10,738 bases of DNA from Coriobacteriia bacterium (GCA_003133285.1 PKWR01000017.1:1-10738); one strand, 5' to 3'; shown: positions 1-7,373, counted from the first letter of the stretch. Translations and numbers: made by a program. Notes: generated by a model not told the origin, from the letters alone.

Positions 1-30
1 TCTAGCAGCCGGACGGCGGAACGGCGCCTT

Positions 31-3000
31 TCAGAGCGCAGGCAGGATCGGCCGGTCGAACGCCCGGAGCAGCTCGTCCGCCGGCGCACCGAGCACCCAC
101 GCCCGGAAGGTCGAGAACTCCTCGGCCTCCTCGACGCCTTCCGCGTAGCGCACCGACGATGTCAGATCGACCTTACCGTCGACGGGCAGCAGCATGAGGC
201 GGCGATACGCGCCGACCCCCTCGCTCGCCACGAGTCCGACCTCGCGGAAGACCCCGACGCCGGTGGAGACGCCGCGGTCCGTCAGGCGCGTCTTGGGGCG
301 CGCACGTTTCACGGCCTCCGCCAGCTCGGCGTTCGAGGCCTCGATCCAGCCGTCCGCCCGGGCGGACGCGCGTGCCCGCAGCACCGCATAGAGCGCGCGC
401 AGGTCGTCGAGGTCCGGGGCCGTGGACTCGAGGATGAGCTCGTTCAGGCGGCCATCCCGCTCGCCGAACAGCAGGTGCACCGTGGCGGGCGCGCCGTCGC
501 GGCCCGCGCGGCCGCACATCTGGTTGAACTCGACGGCGTTGAACGGCAGGTGGAAGAGGCCGACGTGCCGCACGTCGGGGATGTTGACGCCCTCCCCGAA
601 CGCGCTCGTGGCGACGACGGCCGTGATGCTGCCCTCACGGAACGCTCGCTCCACCGCGTGACGGGCGGCGCGCGCCATGCCGCCGTTGTAGAAGGCGGTG
701 TGCAGCGCGAGGCGCGGGCTCGACTCGCGGATCCTCTGCGCGATGCGGACCGATTGCTCCCGGCTGTTCACGTACACGATGAGCTTCTCACCGCTCGACG
801 CGATGGCTGCGAGGTGCCCGGGCTTGTCGGCCAGGCCCCGCCGGTCGGCGACGCGCAGGTTGTCGCGGCGCGTAGGGTCGAGCACGACTGCCTCGATACC
901 GAGGGTCTCGCGGATCGTGGCCGCCACGTCGTCGCTCGCCGTCGCGGTCACGGCGCACACCACCGGATGCCCCAGCGTCTCGAGCGCCGCGCCGAGGCGC
1001 GCGTAGGCGGGACGGTGCGACGCCCGTGCAAGCCCCACGTGATGGGCCTCGTCGACGACGACGAACCCGACCCGGCCGCTGGCGGCGAAGAGCGGAGCGT
1101 GCCGCTCCAGGAACTCCGGCGTGGTCATGAGCACATCCACCGTGCCGTCGGCCAGCTGCGCGAACAGTTCCTCGCGCACGCCCGGCGCCGTCTCGCCGGT
1201 GATCAGCCGGACGCTGAGGCCCAGCGCCTCGAAGACGTCCTCGAGGTGGAAGGCCTGGTCGGCGACGAGCGCCCGCAGCGGGTAGACGAACACGCTCGCC
1301 TGCTCTTGCTGTAGCGCGATCCTGGCGGCGTGCATCTGGAAGATCAGCGACTTGCCGCGGCCCGTCGCCATCACCGCGAGGCACGACCGCCCGGCCGCGA
1401 GGTGCGCGAGCGCCTCGCTCTGCGCCTCGTGCAGCGCGCGGTCGCCGATCAGCGCCCGCACGAGCTCGGCGTCGAGAGCGGCCTCGTCGAGAGCGGTGAG
1501 CTGGGCCCTGCGCGCGGCACGCGCCTCCGCGTCGCGCACGGCGTCCTGCGCGGCGCCGGCGCGCGAGACGACCACGTTGACGCCGCGACTCTCGTCCGCT
1601 CCCCCGCCGGTCACCTCGGTGACCGTGACGTCGAAGGCGGCGCCGCCGTCGATCTCGGGAGCCAGGGCCGCGGCCAGGCGGCGGTTGAAGAAGCCGACCT
1701 GCGCTCCCGTGGGGTCGAGCACCGCGATCGCGTTGGTGTCGAAGGGATTGTCCGGCTGGCGAGCGATGCGCAGCACGGTCCCCTCTTCGAGGCGCGCCAC
1801 CACGTCCTGCCGGCCCTCGAAGCTGACGCCGGCGAGCTTGGTGTGGAACGACTCAGCGTCCGCTATCCCCTCGTACTCGCCGCGTGAGAGGATGCGCTCG
1901 GCGTCCGCGAACAGCTCCTCGACGAGCTCGGCGGCAGGCGCCTGGGCGGGCGCGACGTGCGGCACGATGCGGCGGACCATCATCTGGACCCGCTCGCGTC
2001 CCTGCCACGTGTCCGTGTCGAGCGTGTAGAGCACATCGACCGCGGCGTCGTTCGCGGCCAACGAGGCCGCGTCCGGACAGCGGAATGCGATGGCCGGGAC
2101 CGAGGCCACGCCGTCGTAGGCCTCGAACTTGAAGTGCGCCTGGTCGCGGCCCACCAGCGACCTGCCGTTCATGAACACGCCGCGACTCAGGAGTGTCGGC
2201 TTGGGGTTGGCACACCCGAAGGGCTCGAGCGCCGCCAGCCCCGCCACCAGCTCGCGTGTCGCCTGCCACAGGTGTACCTCGGCGTCGGCGCGCACGGTCC
2301 GCGAGAACGCCTCCTCCGGGAGGTCGGCGAGCGCATCGTCGAGACACCGGGCGAACGTGTCGAGATCCACCGCCGGCAGAGTGGCGCCGACCGCGGCCGC
2401 GTGGCCTCCGAAGCGCGTGAGCAGTCCTGAGCAGCGCGTGACCGCGGCGTGCAGATCGACGTCGCCCACGCTGCGGCCCGAGCCGCGCGCCTCGCCTTCC
2501 TCGATGCAGAACACGATCGTCGGCACGCCGTAGATACCCGCGAGCCGCGACGCTACGATCCCCCGGACGCCCTCGTGCCAGCCCTCACCGGCGACGACGA
2601 GCGAGCGGGCTCCCTCGTGCCACACGGCCTCGGCCTCGGCGGTCGCTTCGCGCGTCAGGTCCGCCTCGGCCGCCTGGCGGGCGGCGTTGTGTGCGTCGAG
2701 CGCGTGGGCCAGTACGGTGGCCTCCGCGGGGTCGTCGGTCATCAGGAGCGCGAGCGCCTCCGCCGGGTCGGCGATGCGGCCGGCGGCGTTCAGGCGCGGC
2801 GCGAGCCCGAACGCGACGCGTTCGGCGGTCATGGTGCGCGGATCGACGCCCGCGACGTCGCACAGGGCGGCGACGCCCGCACGTGCCCGGTCGCGGATGC
2901 GCGCAAGGCCGTCTGCGACCAGCGCACGGTTCTCGTCGAGCAGCGGAACGATGTCGCCGATGGTCCCGAGCGCCGCCAGATCCGTGAGTTCGCGCCAGGC

Positions 3001-3660
3001 GTCGGGGCTCCCGAGACGCTCCCCGACGGCCGCGACCAGCTTCAACGCCACGCCGGCGCCCGCCAGCCCGGCGAAGCCGCACGGCTCCAGCTTGGGGTCG
3101 CACAGCGGCACGTCGTGGGGCACGTCGTCGCCCGGCTCGTGGTGATCGGTGACGACCACGTCGATACCGGCGGCGCGCAGGCGCGCTATCTCACGCGCGC
3201 TGGAGATGCCGCAGTCGACGGTGATCACCATGCGCGGTGACATCGAGATCAGGCGATCGACCGCCGTATCGCTCAGGCCGTAGCCCTCGCGGAAACGGTG
3301 CGGGACCGTGGCCTCCACATCGGCGCCGAGCGCGGCGAGCCCACGGCACGTCAGCGCCGCGGCCGTCAGGCCATCGACGTCGAAATCGCCAAAGACCACG
3401 ATGCGCGCCTTCGCGCGAACGGCTGCAGCCACGGCGTCGGTGCACGCGTGCATCCCGGGGAGCGTCTCCGGAGCGCGCCAGTCGCGAGACAGGTCCGGCG
3501 TCAGGAACGAACGGACCGCCTCAGGCGTGTCGATCCCTCGCACGAGCATGACGCGTGCGACGGTCTCGGACAGACCCGCCGCGGCGGCGAGGGCCGTCGT
3601 CGCAGACTCCTCGACGGGAGCCAGGGTCCAGCGCGCGGGTGAGGGAGGGTCGGTGGGCAT
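31..3660 (-). CDS. recJ: RecJ exonuclease - HIRAN - RecQ-like helicase fusion protein
   Basis: A 1209-residue protein, about twice the length of an ordinary RecJ. Residues 1-570 are a full RecJ, the 5'-3' single-strand DNA exonuclease of recombination and mismatch repair: motif I GDFDVDG (91-97), VDCG (148-151), DHH (172-174), D188, LGTIGDIVPL (231-240), APRLNAAGRI (287-296), the DHHA1 glycine motif RFGGHAAAVG (416-425), then an OB-like segment (about 450-570). Residues about 600-702 resemble a HIRAN domain (FEGRQ; RQPDNPFDTNAIAV; VGFFNRRLA). Residues about 740-1080 are an SF2 helicase: ATGRGKS (765-771), DEAH (870-873), TATA (905-908), ATSAFGEGVN (1017-1026), QMCGRAGRDG (1047-1056). The last 130 residues contain no cysteine, so a RecQ zinc-binding module is absent. 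All catalytic motifs look intact and the frame is unbroken. The ATG at 3660 has no evident Shine-Dalgarno; an ATG at 3668 is out of frame. The gene lies 73 bp after secF, behind a strong hairpin. RecJ and helicase identities are near certain; HIRAN is likely. Confidence 0.95.
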   Translation of the reverse strand: MPTDPPSPARWTLAPVEESATTALAAAAGLSETVARVMLVRGIDTPEAVRSFLTPDLSRDWRAPETLPGMHACTDAVAAAVRAKARIVVFGDFDVDGLTAAALTCRGLAALGADVEATVPHRFREGYGLSDTAVDRLISMSPRMVITVDCGISSAREIARLRAAGIDVVVTDHHEPGDDVPHDVPLCDPKLEPCGFAGLAGAGVALKLVAAVGERLGSPDAWRELTDLAALGTIGDIVPLLDENRALVADGLARIRDRARAGVAALCDVAGVDPRTMTAERVAFGLAPRLNAAGRIADPAEALALLMTDDPAEATVLAHALDAHNAARQAAEADLTREATAEAEAVWHEGARSLVVAGEGWHEGVRGIVASRLAGIYGVPTIVFCIEEGEARGSGRSVGDVDLHAAVTRCSGLLTRFGGHAAAVGATLPAVDLDTFARCLDDALADLPEEAFSRTVRADAEVHLWQATRELVAGLAALEPFGCANPKPTLLSRGVFMNGRSLVGRDQAHFKFEAYDGVASVPAIAFRCPDAASLAANDAAVDVLYTLDTDTWQGRERVQMMVRRIVPHVAPAQAPAAELVEELFADAERILSRGEYEGIADAESFHTKLAGVSFEGRQDVVARLEEGTVLRIARQPDNPFDTNAIAVLDPTGAQVGFFNRRLAAALAPEIDGGAAFDVTVTEVTGGGADESRGVNVVVSRAGAAQDAVRDAEARAARRAQLTALDEAALDAELVRALIGDRALHEAQSEALAHLAAGRSCLAVMATGRGKSLIFQMHAARIALQQEQASVFVYPLRALVADQAFHLEDVFEALGLSVRLITGETAPGVREELFAQLADGTVDVLMTTPEFLERHAPLFAASGRVGFVVVDEAHHVGLARASHRPAYARLGAALETLGHPVVCAVTATASDDVAATIRETLGIEAVVLDPTRRDNLRVADRRGLADKPGHLAAIASSGEKLIVYVNSREQSVRIAQRIRESSPRLALHTAFYNGGMARAARHAVERAFREGSITAVVATSAFGEGVNIPDVRHVGLFHLPFNAVEFNQMCGRAGRDGAPATVHLLFGERDGRLNELILESTAPDLDDLRALYAVLRARASARADGWIEASNAELAEAVKRARPKTRLTDRGVSTGVGVFREVGLVASEGVGAYRRLMLLPVDGKVDLTSSVRYAEGVEEAEEFSTFRAWVLGAPADELLRAFDRPILPAL

Positions 3661-3676
3661 GCGGCCATGCTAGCAG

Positions 3677-3710
3677 ACGGGCCCGGCACGCTGAAGCGTG
3701 CCGGGCCCGT
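3677..3710 (-). terminator. Strong GC-rich hairpin between secF and recJ
   Basis: Perfect 15-bp inverted repeat with a 4-nt loop; the left arm on the plus strand is ACGGGCCCGGCACGC, then TGAA, then its exact complement. It begins 24 nt after the secF stop codon and ends 16 nt before the recJ start. No U-tract follows on the minus strand (the next bases read CTGCTAGC), which is common for terminators in high-GC actinobacteria. It most likely ends or attenuates the secDF transcript. Because it is so close to the recJ start, it could also influence recJ translation on any read-through message. Confidence 0.75.
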
Positions 3711-3733
3711 CGAGCACTGCGTCGAGACGAGGG

Positions 3734-4633
3734 CTACTTGGCCCCGGCGAGCTTCTTCGCGAGCGCCAGGTAGCGCGGCTCGCGCTCCTTCCACATCGCA
3801 TAGAGCGGGCTCGCCACAGCGACGGACGAGTAGGCGCCCGAGACCAGGCCGATGGTGAGCGCGAACGCGAAGTCGCGCAGCGTCTCGCCGCCGAGCAGGA
3901 GCAGGCACACGACCGGGATCAGCGACGACAGGCCCGTGTTGACCCACCGTGCAAGCACCTGGTTGAGCGAGTCGTTGGCCATCTGGATGAACGTGGTCTT
4001 GCTCAGGCTCTGCGTGTTCTCCCGGATGCGATGGAAGACGACGATCGTGTCGTAGAGCGAGTAGCCGAGGATCGTCAGCAGAGCGGCGACGGTGTTCGGC
4101 GTGACCGGACGGCCCAGCAGAGCGTAGATGCCCAACGTGATCAGCGCGTCGTGCACGAGGGCGACGACGCCGGTGACCGCCATCTTGTACTCGAACCGGA
4201 CGGAGATGTAGACGAGGATCGCGATCAGGGACACAACGAGGGCCAGCAACGCCTTGTTCGTGATGTCGGTGCCCCACTCGGGCCCGATCGTCGAGACCTG
4301 CAGATCCGTCGCAGCGACCTTCAGCGAACCCGCGAGCGCGGACGCCTGCTGCTCGGCGCTGACGGATTTGACCTCGGTCGAGCGGACCCGGAAGCCCCGG
4401 TCAGTGGCCTGGACCTCGGCGTCGGGGATGCCGGCGGAAGCTGCGGCGGCCCGGACCTGGGCGATGGTGGCGCTCTGGGTGTTGTTGAGCGTGATGATGG
4501 TCCCGCCCTTGAACTCGATGCCGAGGTTCAGCGGCTTGAAGATGAGCGCGCCGATGGCGACGGTCAGGACCAGGGCCGAGATGGCGAACAAGACATAGCG
4601 CTTGCCCATGAAATCGATGTACGGCTTACGCAT
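3734..4633 (-). CDS. secF: Protein translocase subunit SecF
   Basis: Inner-membrane subunit of the SecDF complex, which uses the proton gradient to help pull exported proteins across the membrane after SecYEG/SecA insertion. I prefer the ATG at 4633 (299 residues) over an in-frame GTG at 4642, because a purine run AAGGGAAG (4642-4649) sits 8 nt before the ATG but would overlap the GTG. The product has a first membrane helix, the P4-type motif GIEFKGGT, a periplasmic region of about 85 residues, then five further hydrophobic helices, as expected for a six-helix SecF. The conserved fourth-helix motif reads GYSLYDTIVVFHRIREN; the histidine before RIREN stands where I recall Asp or Glu in many SecF proteins. 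The first 8 bp overlap the end of secD (ATGCGTAA), implying translational coupling. Confidence 0.96.
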   Translation of the reverse strand: MRKPYIDFMGKRYVLFAISALVLTVAIGALIFKPLNLGIEFKGGTIITLNNTQSATIAQVRAAAASAGIPDAEVQATDRGFRVRSTEVKSVSAEQQASALAGSLKVAATDLQVSTIGPEWGTDITNKALLALVVSLIAILVYISVRFEYKMAVTGVVALVHDALITLGIYALLGRPVTPNTVAALLTILGYSLYDTIVVFHRIRENTQSLSKTTFIQMANDSLNQVLARWVNTGLSSLIPVVCLLLLGGETLRDFAFALTIGLVSGAYSSVAVASPLYAMWKEREPRYLALAKKLAGAK

Positions 4634-6248
4634 CGACGGCACTTCCCTTCACGCCGAAGAACTTGGGAATCTTGCCGACGACCTTCTCCGAGAGAAGGAT
4701 GACCGCAGGCCTGGTGAACAACATGGCGATCGTGAGGTCGCACACGATACCGATCATGAGCGTCAGGGCGAAGCCCTTGACCGTGCTGCTGGCGAACAGG
4801 AACAGCGGCACCGCGCTCGCGAAGGTCACGGCGTCGGCGTCGAGCGAGGTCAGGATGGCGTGCTTGGTACCCGACTTCGCGGAGACGCGCGGCGTGCGGC
4901 CCATCGCTATCTCTTCACGGTAGCGCTCGAAGATGAGGATCGAGGTGTCCGCGGCCAGGCCGATCGAGAGCGTGATGCCCGCGATGCCCGGCAGTGAGAG
5001 CGCGTACTGCCCGGCGCTCGACAGGACCGCGAGAACGCCCAGGTAGAGCACCGCGAAGGAACCGAGCGAGATCCACGACAGCAGACCGAAGCCCCGGTAG
5101 TAGATCGCCAGGTACATGGCGACGATCCCGAAACCGACCAGCGCCGCGAGGACTCCCTGGAAGAGCGAGTCCTGACCGAGCGTGGGGCCGACGTTGTCGG
5201 TCTGCGAGGGGATCAGGGTGACGGGGAGCGCGCCGGACTCGAGGATCGTGGCCAGCCTCCGCGCCTCGTCGGCGGTGAAGCTGCCGCTGATCTCGGTGTC
5301 ACCCGAGGTGATCGCCGTCTGCACCGCAGGCGCCGACACCACCGAGCCGTCGAGCAGGATCGCGATGCGCGCCTGCGTCGGGAAGGCTCGCGTCGTGACC
5401 TCGGCCCAGATGGCCGTGCCGGTCGGGTTGAACGACATGGTGACGACGTAGCCGGGCTTCGTCTGGTCGGTCGACGCCTTGGCGGCGGCGGCCGTGATGA
5501 CCTCGCCGGTCATGAAGGGCTTGTAGGAGCCCACCGGCATCTGGAAGCCGTCCTGCACCTGCGCCTGCAGCGTCGTGGGCAGGCTGGCGACCTCGAGGAA
5601 CTCGAGCCGGCCGGTCTGTCCCATGACCTTGAGCGCGCCGGCGGCGTCGCGGACGCCCGGCAGCTGCACGAAGATGGCCTGGTTGTCGTTCTCGAGCTGC
5701 ACCGTCGCCTCGGAGACGCCGAGGCTGTTGACGCGGGTGCTCATGATGACGAGCGCGCGCTGCATGGCGGCGGCGTCAGCCGGCTTGTCGGGCGTCAGGA
5801 TGACGGACAGGCCTCCGCGCAGGTCGAGGCCCTGCGTGATCGAAGATCGACCCTCTGAGATCCGGAACGGGTACGCACCGACCGTGAACGTCGTCCCGTA
5901 CGAGAGCTCGGCACTCGTCACCACTTTGCCGCCGACGCTGATCGGCAGGGTCGAGTCGGGCGACGCGGCGATGCGCCACGACGCAGGCACCGTGGCCGTC
6001 GAGTCGGTGATCCGCTGAAGTGTCGCGATGGTCTTCATCGTCGAGTCGGCCGCGGCCTTCACGGCCGGACCGTCCGCGGTGAGCCCGATGACGGCCTGCG
6101 ACCCGCTGAGGGCCGACGATCCGCTCGCGGTGCCCGCCTGCCACGACACGCTGTCGGCCTGCCTCAAGGGAAGCAGGAAGAACAGCGAGCCGATGAGCAG
6201 GACAGCCAGACCCGCGAACGCGAGGTAATTCTTCTGCCTGGAGTCCAT
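4626..6248 (-). CDS. secD: Protein translocase subunit SecD
   Basis: Large subunit of the SecDF membrane motor for Sec-dependent export; 540 residues. A short positive N-terminus (MDSRQK) precedes the first membrane helix (about 8-28). The P1 signature LDLRGG is at 141-146, with further P1 features (STRVNSLGVSE, 170-180; VQLPGV, 194-199) and the end of the periplasmic head at about 355. The C-terminal membrane half starts at about 360 and holds GLAADTSILIFERYREE (430-446), in which D434 matches the conserved transmembrane Asp linked to proton movement. Unusually, about 110 residues separate helix 1 from LDLRGG, where compact SecD proteins have a short linker; this extra part is rich in Ser, Thr and Ala. 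The ATG at 6248 has a good GGAAGG site 6 nt upstream. secF overlaps its 3' end by 8 bp. Confidence 0.97.
   Translation of the reverse strand: MDSRQKNYLAFAGLAVLLIGSLFFLLPLRQADSVSWQAGTASGSSALSGSQAVIGLTADGPAVKAAADSTMKTIATLQRITDSTATVPASWRIAASPDSTLPISVGGKVVTSAELSYGTTFTVGAYPFRISEGRSSITQGLDLRGGLSVILTPDKPADAAAMQRALVIMSTRVNSLGVSEATVQLENDNQAIFVQLPGVRDAAGALKVMGQTGRLEFLEVASLPTTLQAQVQDGFQMPVGSYKPFMTGEVITAAAAKASTDQTKPGYVVTMSFNPTGTAIWAEVTTRAFPTQARIAILLDGSVVSAPAVQTAITSGDTEISGSFTADEARRLATILESGALPVTLIPSQTDNVGPTLGQDSLFQGVLAALVGFGIVAMYLAIYYRGFGLLSWISLGSFAVLYLGVLAVLSSAGQYALSLPGIAGITLSIGLAADTSILIFERYREEIAMGRTPRVSAKSGTKHAILTSLDADAVTFASAVPLFLFASSTVKGFALTLMIGIVCDLTIAMLFTRPAVILLSEKVVGKIPKFFGVKGSAVDA
4642..4649 (-). 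promoter_or_regulatory. Ribosome binding site deciding the secF start
   Basis: The minus strand reads AAGGGAAG inside the 3' end of secD. Spacing to the ATG at 4633 is 8 nt, suitable for initiation. The upstream in-frame GTG at 4642 would overlap this element and is therefore unlikely to be the start. Confidence 0.6.
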
Positions 6249-6254
6249 CCCCTG

Positions 6255-6260
6255 CCTTCC
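6255..6260 (-). promoter_or_regulatory. Ribosome binding site of secD
   Basis: GGAAGG on the minus strand, 6 nt before the secD ATG at 6248. It supports that start codon. Confidence 0.6.
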
Positions 6261-6312
6261 GATCGCGTGGTTCGTGAGGCGCAGCCATCGGGCGCGCCAA
6301 ATCCTTCGAAAC

Positions 6313-6342
6313 TTTACACCATGCGGGCTGCGCAGTGACCAA
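6313..6342 (-). promoter_or_regulatory. Candidate sigma-70-type promoter for secDF
   Basis: In the 105-bp gap before secD the minus strand has TTGGTC (6337-6342), an 18-nt spacer and TGTAAA (6313-6318). Each hexamer matches the consensus only partly (about 4 of 6). The site is the most A+T-rich patch of this gap. If used, transcription would begin about 55-60 nt upstream of the secD start. It suggests that secDF can be expressed separately from yajC and the HD gene. Confidence 0.35.
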
Positions 6343-6353
6343 CAGCGACGTGC

Positions 6354-7088
6354 CTAGAGCAGCTTCGTCCCGTTGATGATGAGATGGAATGTCGAGTCGA
6401 GGACCTCAGCCGCCGCCCGGCACATCTGCATGCGGGACAGGAATATCTCGAAGTACTCCATCACCTGGCTGATCTCGGTGTCGATGTCGATCTCGAGAGT
6501 CAGCGTCCGGGCCTGCCCGTCCACCCGCAGGAACGAGCGCCGTGCGGCATGGTTCACCCGGTCGTGGATGTCGAACGTCGCAGGATCGGGGTTGCGGACG
6601 CGGGTGTGGTGCACGTCGGACTTGTCAGCGATGATCGTCGCAGCGCCGATCGGGTTCGCCGGCGCTCCGGACTCCTCCTCGTGGTTGCCCACGGCGTTCA
6701 TGATGTGAGCGGTCTCCCACGGGTCCATCCCCAGAGCGCGGAGCATGTCGCGGGCGAGCAGGGCCGAGGACACGCCGTGGTGATCGCGGCCGATGCAGTT
6801 CCCCGTGTCGTGCAGGTAGCCGGCGATCTCGGCCATCTCCGCCATGCGGTCATCGTATCCGAGCCGCCGGATGATGTTGCCCGAGATGTGCGCGACGAGG
6901 TTCGCGTGCCGGAACCCGTGCTCCGTGTAGCCGATCGCCCCCAGATACTCGTCGGCGACCTCGATCATCGCCGTCACATCGGCGGAGGCGGTCACCGTCT
7001 CCAGCGTGATCCGGGGCAGCGTGATCCGGGGCAGCGCGTCCGCGTTGAGGGCGGAAGCATCGGGCACGAGGGGAGCAGTGTCAGTCAT
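6354..7088 (-). CDS. HD-domain metal-dependent phosphohydrolase, substrate unknown
   Basis: A soluble 244-residue protein with an HD-superfamily metal site: H61 (HGFRHANLVAH), H93-D94 in GYLHDTGN (90-97), H103-H104 (RDHHGVSS), H136 (VGNHEEE) and D155 in IIADKSDVHHTRVR. This pattern fits a one- or two-metal phosphohydrolase acting on a nucleotide or similar phosphoester, but nothing in the sequence identifies the substrate. No second domain or membrane segment is visible. The first 35 residues precede the catalytic domain and include a duplicated LPRIT pentapeptide from a 15-bp tandem repeat. The start ATG overlaps the yajC stop by 8 bp (ATGACTGA) and has no Shine-Dalgarno, so translation probably depends on reinitiation after yajC. 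The C-terminal 50 residues (after LTLEIDIDTE) look like a small alpha/beta extension. Its location inside the Sec accessory operon is suggestive but does not define a role. Confidence 0.85.
   Translation of the reverse strand: MTDTAPLVPDASALNADALPRITLPRITLETVTASADVTAMIEVADEYLGAIGYTEHGFRHANLVAHISGNIIRRLGYDDRMAEMAEIAGYLHDTGNCIGRDHHGVSSALLARDMLRALGMDPWETAHIMNAVGNHEEESGAPANPIGAATIIADKSDVHHTRVRNPDPATFDIHDRVNHAARRSFLRVDGQARTLTLEIDIDTEISQVMEYFEIFLSRMQMCRAAAEVLDSTFHLIINGTKLL
7002..7036. repeat. 15-bp tandem repeat, about 2.3 copies
   Basis: The unit CAGCGTGATCCGGGG occurs at 7002-7016 and 7017-7031, and the first 5 bases recur at 7032-7036. It lies in frame in the HD gene and encodes LPRITLPRIT near the N-terminus. 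The copies are identical, which points to a recent slippage duplication. Confidence 0.9.
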
Positions 7089-7368
7089 TGTCGGGGCCGG
7101 CGGCGGGGACCAGCCGGTCGACGATGGCCCGGCGCGCGAACTTCACCAGCACCCCGTCGGCGATCTCCACCGTCACGGTGTCGTCGCTTATGGAGCGGAG
7201 GGTCCCCATGATGCCGCCGACGGTGACGATCTCATCCCCGGGCGTCAGCGCGGCCATGAGCTCGCGGACCTTCTTCTGTTGCGCCTGCTGCGGGCGGTAC
7301 ATCAAGAAGTAGATCATCGCAGCGATGAGCACGAAGTAGACGATGACGGTCGTGGTGTTGCTCCCCAT
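7081..7368 (-). CDS. yajC: Preprotein translocase accessory subunit YajC
   Basis: A 95-residue small membrane protein that associates with SecDF and SecYEG. One N-terminal membrane helix (about residues 7-24) is followed by the family hallmark YRPQQAQQKK and a basic cytoplasmic domain with LTPGDEIVTVGGIMGTL and a second beta-rich part (TVTVEIADGVLVKFARRAI). Length and layout are normal for the family. The ATG at 7368 is supported by AAGGAG 5 nt upstream. It lies between tgt and the HD gene and just ahead of secD-secF, the usual tgt-yajC-secD-secF order apart from the intervening HD gene, whose start overlaps its last codons. Confidence 0.96.
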   Translation of the reverse strand: MGSNTTTVIVYFVLIAAMIYFLMYRPQQAQQKKVRELMAALTPGDEIVTVGGIMGTLRSISDDTVTVEIADGVLVKFARRAIVDRLVPAAGPDND

Positions 7369-7373
7369 GACGA

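Noticed and set aside
1..30. Possible terminator after recJ
   Set aside because: Only short GC-rich pairings of about 4 bp can be drawn in the 30 bases before the window edge, with no U-tract; too little sequence to call.
475..2029. Several plus-strand open frames of 185-279 codons opposite the helicase and HIRAN part of recJ
   Set aside because: They are composition shadows rich in Arg, Ala and His, with no motifs or ribosome binding sites, opposite an unambiguous coding frame.
31..3660. Possibility that recJ and the helicase are two genes merged by a sequencing error
   Set aside because: The frame is continuous, the junction contains a third coherent domain (HIRAN-like), and no internal start with a ribosome binding site or stop-like transition was seen between the domains.
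31..3660. Reading the nuclease-helicase fusion as a phage-defence system
   Set aside because: The neighbours are housekeeping genes (Sec, queuosine), there are no partner defence genes or mobility signs, and the RecJ half is the standard cellular type. A repair role is simpler.
3501..4277. Minus-strand 258-codon frame crossing the secF-recJ junction
   Set aside because: It is out of frame with both secF and recJ, runs through the terminator hairpin and gives Arg/His-rich sequence without family resemblance.
4640..4642. GTG start for secF, three codons upstream of the chosen ATG
   Set aside because: The purine-rich site AAGGGAAG would overlap the GTG, while its spacing to the ATG at 4633 is suitable.
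6354..7088. HD protein as a dGTPase, Cas3 HD nuclease or HD-GYP cyclic-di-GMP phosphodiesterase
   Set aside because: No GYP motif follows the HD, no helicase or cas genes are present, and the length and spacing do not allow a specific assignment.
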